A DNA stretch of 11,915 bases from Roseiarcus sp. (GTDB taxonomy: Bacteria; Pseudomonadota; Alphaproteobacteria; Rhizobiales; Beijerinckiaceae), in the NCBI GenBank assembly GCA_030153205.1, contig JASLHV010000090.1, positions 1 to 11,915 on the forward strand, read 5' to 3'. The translations under genes and the position numbers were made by a program. The notes below the pieces were generated by a model. The model did not search any database and had not been told where the DNA came from. It worked only from the letters and a program-made list of their open reading frames with translations. This document shows, one piece after another, positions 6,643-11,915 of the stretch. Positions within the stretch are counted from its first letter, which is position 1; each line of letters begins with the position of its first letter.

Positions 6643-9174
6643 CTAGGCGACCCGGCTGATCGAGGCGCTCACGCCTTCGCTCGGGAAGATGCAGGTGACC
6701 GTCGTGCCCTCGTCCGGCGCTGAATCGATCAACACGCGTCCGCCATGCAATTCGACCAGCGCGCGCACGATCGACAGACCAAGGCCGACGCCGCGATGAC
6801 GGGAGCCGTCGGTGAAAGTTTCGAAAGGCGTGAACACCCGATCCATCACGTCCGGCGGAATGCCGCGTCCGCGATCGCTGACCTTGAATACGATTTCGTC
6901 GCCGCGGCGCATGGCGGCCAGAGTAACCGTTTGGCCGGCTTCGGAAAAGCCGATCGCGTTGGAGAGCAGATTGAACAAAACCTGGCGGACCCTCAAGCCG
7001 TCCGCCCGCATCGCGCCAACGCCGTCCGTCGTGATGATCCGCAATTCGATGCCCGACTCGGTCAGACGATCCTGAACGCCTTCGGCCGCCGTTCGCATCG
7101 CTTCGGCGACATCGACATCTTCGAGTTTGAGCTCCAAGGCGCCGGCGTCGATCGAGGCGAGGTCGAGAATGTCGTCGATGATCGCCAGCAGCGCCGCCGA
7201 CGACTTCGTGACATGGCCGGCATATTCGAGCTGCTTCTCGTTGAGCGGACCGACGGCGCCCGCCGCGAGCAATTGGGTGAAACCGATGATGCTGGTCAGC
7301 GGCGAGCGCAATTCGTAGCTGACGCGGCGGATGAAGGCGTTGCGCAATTGCTCGGCTTCCATCAACGCCTTGTTGAGTTTGGTCAGTGTGCGCTCGACAT
7401 TCACGCCCGCCGTGACGTCGAAGAAAGTGACGAGCGTCGCGCCGTCGGGCAGGGGCATCGCCGCGCAATCGATGACCGCGCCATCGCTGCGCTCGATGCG
7501 TTTCTCATAGCCGGCGCGTACGTCGGGCATGCCGACGACGACGTCGCGCAGCGCGCTCCACAAGCCGGTGTCCGCATAGAGCGTCGCGCAAAGGCGCGCC
7601 ATCTCGTCGATATGCGGGCGCCTCGCGATCCGCGCCGGATCAAGTCCCCAGAGTTGGACGAAGGCGGGATTGGACAGTTTCAGCCGTCCGTCCATGCCGA
7701 AGACCGCGACGCCTTCTTTCAACGTATCCAGCGTCTCGCCCTGGACGCGGATCAGTGCGTTGAACTGTGATTCGAGATTGAACCTTTGCGTGACGTCGTC
7801 GAACAGATAAGTGACGCCGCCTTGCGGATTGGGGCTGGTCACTGCCCTCAGCGTCCGGCCATCGGGCAAATACCAAATGTGCTCAGCCGGATCGATCGCT
7901 TGATAGGCGGCGAGAAGCTGCGCCTTCCACGAGCGGAAATCCGCCTGTTCCGGCAATTGCCGCTTGGCGCGCAAACGATCGAGAATCTCGTCGTCCGTCG
8001 GCTGTTGCTCGAGAAAGGCCGGATCGAGCGACCAGATCTGCCGATAGCCGGCATTATGGAAAATGAGCCGCTTGGCGCGATCGAAAATGGCGACGGCGGT
8101 CGACAATTGGTCGAGCGTGCGTCCGTACGAGGCCGTTTGACTTTCGAGTTCGCTCTGGAGCGCGACAAGCTTCGACAGATCGCTCGCCATGCCGGCGGCG
8201 CCATGCGCGCTCGGCACTTCGATCACGTCGTACATGCGTCGTTCGCCGGCCGCGACGGCCGGCGCGCGCCGCCGCCAGGTCTCGCCGGCCTGTCGCGCGG
8301 AAAGCGCGGCGTCGCGGGTCGCGCGGTCGAAGAGTTCGAGGTTGCGGGTCGTCGCATCGAGCGCGTCCTTCGCCTCGACGGCGCTGGCGTAGGCCGCGTT
8401 GACCCAAGCGATGCGGCCGTCGGCGTCGCGCGTCCAGGCCGGGCTGGGGAGCGCGTCGAGCATCGCTTTGAAGGCGCCGATCTCCTCGATGAGACGATTG
8501 TGAGTTTCGCGCAATCGGACCAATTGCAGACGATCGCCTGATATGTCGCGGATCCGCATGACGGCGCGGCCGGCGATGGCGCGGCCCTCGATGTCGAAAT
8601 GGCGGCCGGAAAGGCTCGCGAGCGTGATCGAAAAGGCTTCGCCGCGCTGGCGGAGGCGTTCCACCGCCAATTCGAGTTTCTGCGCAAGTTCCGGCTCGAG
8701 CCATGATCCGAAGCCAAGCACGCGGCGCGGCAAAGGCGCGTCGGTGACCAGGGAAAAATCGCCTTCGACGTCCGGCTCGCCTGTCGAGGAGTTCCAGGAC
8801 ACGACAATTTGCGGATCCGTCGAAAGAAAGAGATTGGCGCGATCGAGTCGCGCATGGGTCTGCGAGAGTTCGGCGGTGAGCGCCTTTTCACGTTTGGCCC
8901 ATTGCCGTCGGCTGACCAGATGCAGGATCGACGTGAATGTCGCGAAAAGGACGAGACCGATCAGGACAGCGAGGCTGGCGGGATTGTCGCGGGTCGGGTC
9001 GCCGCCGAGGAACGGAACAAAGGACTCGGCGCCGAAAGCGGCGTTCGGCGTCAGGATCGCGACCGACGTAAGAAGGCGCCTTCTTCCAATTCGACTGACG
9101 CCGAGGGAAGCCCCGCCTCTATGAGCCGCATTCGCTTCATCCAGCGCGCGCCGCGGCCGGGTTGTCCTGCGCAA
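6643..9174 (-). CDS. divL: DivL-type multi-PAS sensor kinase with Tyr at the phosphoacceptor site
   Basis: This is a membrane-bound cell-cycle regulator. Caulobacter DivL senses phosphorylated DivK and controls the CckA kinase and so CtrA. Positions below count from the TTG at 9210 (855 residues). A hydrophobic stretch with an AFGA end (about 46-60) and a transmembrane helix (78-99) precede roughly four PAS-like segments (about 130-225, 245-345, 360-475, 490-605). Next come the dimerisation helix RRVSYELRSPLTSIIGFTQLL (628-648) and an intact ATPase domain: N box FNLLSNAIGFS (746-756), G1 SDRGRGIPP (778-786), F box VFTPFE (792-797), G2 RGVGLGLSIV (806-815). Tyr632 stands where other kinases have His. 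A stop codon sits directly before TTG 9210, which has no ribosome site; TTG 9174 has GGGGG seven bases upstream, so I prefer it. It heads the operon with tsaE-amgK and murU. Confidence 0.88.
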   Translation of the reverse strand: MRRTTRPRRALDEANAAHRGGASLGVSRIGRRRLLTSVAILTPNAAFGAESFVPFLGGDPTRDNPASLAVLIGLVLFATFTSILHLVSRRQWAKREKALTAELSQTHARLDRANLFLSTDPQIVVSWNSSTGEPDVEGDFSLVTDAPLPRRVLGFGSWLEPELAQKLELAVERLRQRGEAFSITLASLSGRHFDIEGRAIAGRAVMRIRDISGDRLQLVRLRETHNRLIEEIGAFKAMLDALPSPAWTRDADGRIAWVNAAYASAVEAKDALDATTRNLELFDRATRDAALSARQAGETWRRRAPAVAAGERRMYDVIEVPSAHGAAGMASDLSKLVALQSELESQTASYGRTLDQLSTAVAIFDRAKRLIFHNAGYRQIWSLDPAFLEQQPTDDEILDRLRAKRQLPEQADFRSWKAQLLAAYQAIDPAEHIWYLPDGRTLRAVTSPNPQGGVTYLFDDVTQRFNLESQFNALIRVQGETLDTLKEGVAVFGMDGRLKLSNPAFVQLWGLDPARIARRPHIDEMARLCATLYADTGLWSALRDVVVGMPDVRAGYEKRIERSDGAVIDCAAMPLPDGATLVTFFDVTAGVNVERTLTKLNKALMEAEQLRNAFIRRVSYELRSPLTSIIGFTQLLAAGAVGPLNEKQLEYAGHVTKSSAALLAIIDDILDLASIDAGALELKLEDVDVAEAMRTAAEGVQDRLTESGIELRIITTDGVGAMRADGLRVRQVLFNLLSNAIGFSEAGQTVTLAAMRRGDEIVFKVSDRGRGIPPDVMDRVFTPFETFTDGSRHRGVGLGLSIVRALVELHGGRVLIDSAPDEGTTVTCIFPSEGVSASISRVA

Positions 9175-9221
9175 TCTTTGGCCCCCAAGAATCTCGGCGC
9201 ACCTTTTCAATCAACGCGCTG

Positions 9222-9271
9222 GACTCGCATGCAAACAGATTCGAGATCCCCTCCGCCAAGAGGTCCGAATC
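9222..9271. promoter_or_regulatory. Cluster of three GANTC sites upstream of divL
   Basis: GACTC (9222-9226), GATTC (9238-9242) and GAATC (9267-9271) lie within 50 bp just upstream of the divL start. GANTC is the target of CcrM, the cell-cycle-regulated adenine methyltransferase of alphaproteobacteria, and clusters occur in promoters of cell-cycle genes. A CtrA half-site-like TTAACCAC (minus strand, 9307-9314) lies about 40 bp further out. No full TTAA-N7-TTAA CtrA site is present. Methylation-dependent control of divL is inferred. Confidence 0.4.
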
Positions 9272-9323
9272 ACCCCAATCTAGCCTTATGCGCCCATGGC
9301 TAGGAAGTGGTTAAGTTGGCCCG

Positions 9324-9368
9324 GCGCTTTTTACTTAGGCTCGTTTGTCGAGAGCCGGAAAAAAGCGC
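9324..9368. repeat. Two-part inverted repeat in the divL/phosphatase divergent region
   Basis: GCGCTTTTT (9324-9332) is perfectly complementary to AAAAAGCGC (9360-9368). Inside these arms GGCTC (9338-9342) pairs with GAGCC (9352-9356) around a 9-base loop. The genes on both sides are transcribed away from this point, so it is not placed as a terminator. It could be an operator, a cruciform or a leader-RNA hairpin. Confidence 0.4.
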
Positions 9369-9436
9369 TTATTCGCAGGTCGTTCGCGCCAAATATACGC
9401 TGCGCGCCGCTGACTTGACACGCTGCGCTTCGCGTA

Positions 9437-9468
9437 GGAGGCAGACGCGCCTTTCGTCTCCAACCTCC
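9437..9468 (+). promoter_or_regulatory. Leader hairpin just upstream of the histidine phosphatase gene
   Basis: GGAGG (9437-9441) pairs with CCTCC (9464-9468), and AGACG (9443-9447) with CGTCT (9455-9459), around a 7-base loop. The structure ends 7 bp before the ATG at 9476. The gene has no other Shine-Dalgarno sequence; the AGGAGG at 9436-9441 is 34 bp from the ATG and lies in the stem. A TTGACA box (9415-9420) precedes it but has no good -10 partner. A role in translation is inferred. Confidence 0.3.
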
Positions 9469-9475
9469 AGCGCTG

Positions 9476-10087
9476 ATGACGCATCCTTTCGAGCACAGAA
9501 TCATTTTTGTGCGCCATGGCCGGACATCGTACAATTTTGAAAATCGTTTGCAGGGACAGCGCGATGTGCCGCTCGACGGCGTCGGCCGTGAGCAGGCGCG
9601 CGCCGTCGGACGCTATATGCGCGGCGCAATGGCCCAGGCGATCGCCGCGATCGAGCATAAGGGCGCCTTCTGGGCCTCGCCGCTGGTCCGCACCCGCCAG
9701 ACGATTGAGCTTGCGCGGACCGCGATGGGCTTTTCGCCCCGCGCCTACAATATCGATCCGCGCCTGAAGGAATTGACCTTCGGCGCCTGGGAGGGACTGA
9801 CCTGGACCGAGGTCTGGCAAACAGATCCCGCCGGCGCGAAGGCGCGCGAAGCGGACAAATGGAATTTCGCGCCGCCCGGCGGCGAGAGTTACGCCATGCT
9901 TGTCGAACGCCTGCGGCCCTGGCTCGACGAACGCGAAGACGAGACGTTTCTGGTTGCTCACGGCGGGATCGCCCGAGCCCTGTTCGCCTTGCTTGCCAAT
10001 ATGTCCGCCGCGGAAGCGGCGAGCGCGCCGATTTGGCAAGGACGCGCGCTCATCTTCCATAAGGGCGGCGCGGAATGGGTCGGCTGA
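9476..10087 (+). CDS. Histidine phosphatase family protein (phosphoglycerate-mutase-like)
   Basis: This is a cytosolic branch-1 histidine phosphatase, an enzyme that forms a phospho-His intermediate. Its substrate cannot be told from sequence. The 203 residues contain the family signature FVRHGRTSYN (11-20; nucleophile His14, Arg13), SPLVRTRQT (68-76; Arg72), RLKELTFGAWEG (96-107; Glu99 as likely acid), PPGGESY (133-139) and FLVAHGGIARALF (158-170; second His162). All catalytic positions are intact. ATG 9476 places the RHG motif at the usual distance from the N-terminus. It is divergent from divL. In several Rhizobiales a protein of this type lies just upstream of aroC, as here, but the small minus-strand gene between them means they are not one operon. 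Cobalamin-pathway or sugar-phosphate roles are possible but unsupported. Confidence 0.9.
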   Translation: MTHPFEHRIIFVRHGRTSYNFENRLQGQRDVPLDGVGREQARAVGRYMRGAMAQAIAAIEHKGAFWASPLVRTRQTIELARTAMGFSPRAYNIDPRLKELTFGAWEGLTWTEVWQTDPAGAKAREADKWNFAPPGGESYAMLVERLRPWLDEREDETFLVAHGGIARALFALLANMSAAEAASAPIWQGRALIFHKGGAEWVG

Positions 10088-10109
10088 CGCCGCGCTGATA
10101 GCCCGCGAC

Positions 10110-10147
10110 AAAAAACCGCGCCCGCTCGCCTGTGGACGAGGGGCGCG
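10110..10147 (-). terminator. Rho-independent terminator of the small secreted-protein gene
   Basis: On the minus strand CGCGCCC-CTCG (10147-10137) pairs with CGAG-G-GGGCGCG (10128-10117), giving 11 base pairs with one bulged base around an 8-base loop, followed directly by GTTTTTT (10116-10110). This is a textbook terminator about 50 bp past the stop of the 10197-10442 gene. Its existence supports that gene being real. It may also help stop plus-strand transcription from the phosphatase gene. Confidence 0.8.
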
Positions 10148-10196
10148 ATCGATCGGACGGATCCTGTGACCGAGGACCCGCTTCCCGCTTTAAAAC

Positions 10197-10442
10197 TTAG
10201 GTCTTGGGAGCGTTCGGATCGGCCGGAGCGGCGTCGGGCGCCTTCTCCTTGGCCTTCTTGCTCTTCTTCGCGACATGCTTGGCCTTCTTGTGATGATGAG
10301 CCTTGGGCTTCGCCATCGCATCGGCGGCCGGCGCGGAGGCGGCCGGAGCGCCGCCAGCGGGCGCGTTCTGATCGGTTTGCGCGAGGGCGGGGGTGAGGAT
10401 GAGCGCCGAGCTGAGCCCAAGCGCGACAAGCAGCTTTTTCAA
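10197..10442 (-). CDS. Small secreted Lys/His/Ala-rich protein, function unknown
   Basis: I do not recognise a characterised family. The 81-residue product starts with a clear signal peptide: basic MKK, a hydrophobic core, and an ALA cleavage site at 19-21. The mature part of 60 residues is low in complexity: Ala/Pro-rich (27-44), a strongly basic block (45-67) with 11 Lys and 4 His, then an Ala/Pro/Asp tail. Such composition suggests a disordered periplasmic protein that binds anions or metal, but this is inference. The start is TTG 10442, with GGAG seven bases upstream. A strong terminator follows (10110-10147). Start site, signal peptide and terminator together make this a real gene despite its size. 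It is divergent from aroC and has no obvious functional link to its neighbours. Confidence 0.75.
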   Translation of the reverse strand: MKKLLVALGLSSALILTPALAQTDQNAPAGGAPAASAPAADAMAKPKAHHHKKAKHVAKKSKKAKEKAPDAAPADPNAPKT

Positions 10443-10502
10443 GTTGGTTCTCCGTATTGTGCGGCCAAGGGACTACAAAGCGTCTCAGGCGCGTCGAGTC
10501 AT

Positions 10503-10526
10503 TCCAAATGTCACATGAATTTTGGA
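10503..10526. promoter_or_regulatory. Palindrome TCCAAA-N12-TTTGGA in the small-gene/aroC divergent region
   Basis: A perfect 6-bp inverted repeat with a 12-bp spacer lies about 60 bp upstream of the small secreted-protein gene and 125 bp upstream of aroC. It could be an operator for the small gene. The rest of this 208-bp intergenic region holds a GAGTC site (10496-10500) and the candidate aroC promoter. The assignment is weak. Confidence 0.25.
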
Positions 10527-10604
10527 TGAACGAGGGATGACCAGGGGGCCCGCTCCGCGCCATTGGCAGGCCCCGCCATCAAGTCTTGTCGCGTCTTGCA
10601 AAGT

Positions 10605-10633
10605 TTGACGCTTCGTCGATGCGCTCCTAAACA
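10605..10633 (+). promoter_or_regulatory. Candidate sigma-70 promoter for aroC
   Basis: TTGACG (10605-10610) matches the -35 consensus at five of six positions. A 17-bp spacer leads to TAAACA (10628-10633), a poor -10 with three matches. Transcription would start near 10640, leaving a leader of about 11 bases that still holds the GGAAAA ribosome site before ATG 10651. Confidence 0.35.
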
Positions 10634-10650
10634 GCGTCACGGAAAATGTC

Positions 10651-11739
10651 ATGTCGCACAATACTTTCGGACGCCTCTTCCAGGTGACGACCTTCGGCGA
10701 GAGCCACGGGCCGGCGATCGGCTGCGTCGTCGATGGTTGTCCGCCGATGATCCCGTTGGACGCCGCGGACATCCAGGCTGATCTCGACCGGCGCCGCCCA
10801 GGAACGTCCCGCTTCACAACGCAGCGCCGCGAGCCGGACGAAGTCAAAATACTCTCCGGCGTTTTCCTTGACGAAGCCTCCGGCCGCCAAGTGACGACTG
10901 GAACGCCGATCGGGCTTTTGATCGAAAATGTCGACCAGCGCTCCAAGGACTATGGCGACATCAAAGACAAGTTCCGTCCCGGCCACGCTGATTTCACCTA
11001 TGTCGCGAAATACGGCCTGCGCGATTATCGCGGCGGCGGGCGTTCCTCGGCGCGCGAGACCGCGATGCGCGTTGCGGCCGGCGCCGTCGCGCGCAAAATC
11101 ATTTCCGGCGTCGCGGTGCGCGGCGCGCTCGTGCAGATCGGCGCGCTGAAGATCGATCGTTCGCGCTGGGACTGGGACGAGGTTCATCGCAATCCTTTTT
11201 TCTGTCCGGACGCCGAAGCCGCCGAACGTTTCGCCAATTATCTCGACGACATCCGCAAAGCCGGTTCGTCGGTCGGCGCGGTGATCGAGATCGTCGCGGA
11301 AGGCGCGCCCGCCGGTTGGGGCGCGCCGATCTATGGCAAGCTCGACGCGGAAATCGCCGGCGCTTTGATGAGCGTCAACGCCGTCAAAGGCGTCGAGATC
11401 GGCGCGGGCTTTTCCGCCGCCGAACTCACCGGCGAAGAGAACGCCGACGAGATGCGCGCCGGCAATGACGGGCGCCCGGTGTTCCTATCGAACAATGCCG
11501 GCGGCATATTGGGCGGCATCTCGACGGGTCAGCCGATCGTGGCGCGTTTCGCCGTCAAGCCGACCTCGTCGATCCTGACCCCGCGCAAGACGATCGAACG
11601 CTCCGGCGCGGAGACGGAGATCATGACCAAAGGCCGTCATGATCCCTGCGTCGGCATCAGGGCCGTTCCGGTCGGCGAAGCGATGGTCGCCTGCGTTCTC
11701 GCCGATGCTTTCCTGCGCCATCGCGGCCAAGTCGGATAA
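10651..11739 (+). CDS. aroC: Chorismate synthase
   Basis: AroC converts 5-enolpyruvylshikimate-3-phosphate to chorismate, the last step of the shikimate pathway leading to aromatic amino acids, folate and quinones. It needs reduced FMN. The 362-residue protein is complete and of normal length. Diagnostic motifs are FGESHGPAIGCVVDG (15-29; catalytic His19), RRRPGTSRFTTQRRE (47-61), FRPGHADFTY (108-117; catalytic His112), YRGGGRSSARETA (126-138), FLSNNAGGILGGISTGQPI (278-296), VKPTSSI (302-308) and GRHDPCVGIRAVPV (328-341). ATG 10651 is preceded by GGAAAA. A possible terminator hairpin follows at 11762-11801. There is no sign of decay or transfer. Confidence 0.97.
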   Translation: MSHNTFGRLFQVTTFGESHGPAIGCVVDGCPPMIPLDAADIQADLDRRRPGTSRFTTQRREPDEVKILSGVFLDEASGRQVTTGTPIGLLIENVDQRSKDYGDIKDKFRPGHADFTYVAKYGLRDYRGGGRSSARETAMRVAAGAVARKIISGVAVRGALVQIGALKIDRSRWDWDEVHRNPFFCPDAEAAERFANYLDDIRKAGSSVGAVIEIVAEGAPAGWGAPIYGKLDAEIAGALMSVNAVKGVEIGAGFSAAELTGEENADEMRAGNDGRPVFLSNNAGGILGGISTGQPIVARFAVKPTSSILTPRKTIERSGAETEIMTKGRHDPCVGIRAVPVGEAMVACVLADAFLRHRGQVG

Positions 11740-11761
11740 GGTACGACTGGCCTTTGCGCTA

Positions 11762-11801
11762 AAATTTGGCAAATCCTTGGATTGCCGCAGGCGCCAAATT
11801 T
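11762..11801 (+). terminator. Candidate terminator hairpin downstream of aroC
   Basis: AAATTTGGC (11762-11770) and GCCAAATTT (11793-11801) form a perfect 9-bp stem around a 22-base loop, beginning 22 bp after the aroC stop. The A-rich and T-rich outer arms resemble a bidirectional terminator, but no extended T run follows and the loop is long, so an operator for a downstream gene is also possible. Confidence 0.4.
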
Positions 11802-11915
11802 CTTGTCCAGGAAAGCCCTTTGTTATCAAGCCCGCCGCAAGGCGAGGACCAAGCTTTTCCAAACTTTTCTTTGGCCGGTTCGGGCGATTTCAATGGCTTG
11901 GAGCGAAAAAAATTT

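Noticed and set aside
6745..8541. Long plus-strand open frames (6745-7770, 7786-8541) antisense to divL
   Set aside because: No recognisable domains; the minus strand encodes a full multi-PAS kinase throughout this span.
9335..10111. A 258-codon minus-strand frame over the histidine phosphatase gene
   Set aside because: The plus strand encodes an intact catalytic histidine phosphatase; the antisense product shows no motif.
10460..10510. EcfG-like promoter (GGAAT ... CGCTT, minus strand) upstream of the small secreted-protein gene
   Set aside because: The -35 has a mismatch to GGAAC, the spacer is 18 instead of 16-17, and the -10 does not match CGTT well.
11893..11915. Possible start of a new plus-strand gene (M-A-W-S-E-K-N...)
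   Set aside because: Only seven codons are visible, with no clear ribosome site, so a gene cannot be supported from this window.

Overview
The window is GC-rich chromosomal DNA from an alphaproteobacterium, most likely of the order Hyphomicrobiales (Rhizobiales). I infer this from the gene families and from one recognisable gene neighbourhood: a DivL-type cell-cycle kinase, a TsaE/sugar-kinase fusion, a MurU-like nucleotidyltransferase and AddB. Genus cannot be read from the sequence. Nearly everything is conserved housekeeping DNA. I see no phage, transposase, CRISPR array, rRNA, tRNA or defence island.

Layout. (1) 1-1919, minus: 5' part of addB (recombination nuclease), running off the left edge. 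(2) 1992-2678, plus: mtgA, a peptidoglycan glycosyltransferase, divergent from addB across 72 bp that hold a palindrome. (3) 2694-2773: an imperfect palindromic repeat between two convergent genes. (4) 2781-4037, minus: an M29-family metalloaminopeptidase. (5) 9174-4160, minus: a three-gene unit in the order divL, tsaE-amgK fusion, murU-like gene. It ends in a hairpin terminator at 4132-4161, and a GC-rich fold-back repeat (4906-5035) lies between its second and third genes. (6) 9211-9475: a divergent intergenic region with a cluster of GANTC methylation sites and inverted repeats. (7) 9476-10087, plus: a histidine-phosphatase-family enzyme. (8) 10197-10442, minus: a small secreted Lys/His/Ala-rich protein with its own terminator. 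(9) 10651-11739, plus: aroC, chorismate synthase. The last 176 bp hold a hairpin and possibly the first codons of another gene.

How the genes fit together. The sugar-kinase half of the fusion and the MurU-like enzyme are the two steps that turn recycled N-acetylmuramate into UDP-MurNAc (AmgK/MurU route). MtgA, which polymerises glycan strands, is encoded nearby. TsaE is needed for the tRNA t6A37 modification. DivL is a histidine-kinase relative that, in Caulobacter, controls CckA and so CtrA; here the phosphoacceptor His is replaced by Tyr (Y632), as in Caulobacter DivL. The usual run from divL through murU into addB appears interrupted by mtgA and the aminopeptidase, so addB must use its own promoter.

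The most rewarding observations are the Tyr-type DivL with three GANTC sites upstream, the linked wall-recycling pair, two palindromic repeats in intergenic DNA, and the small basic secreted protein. None amounts to a clearly new system.
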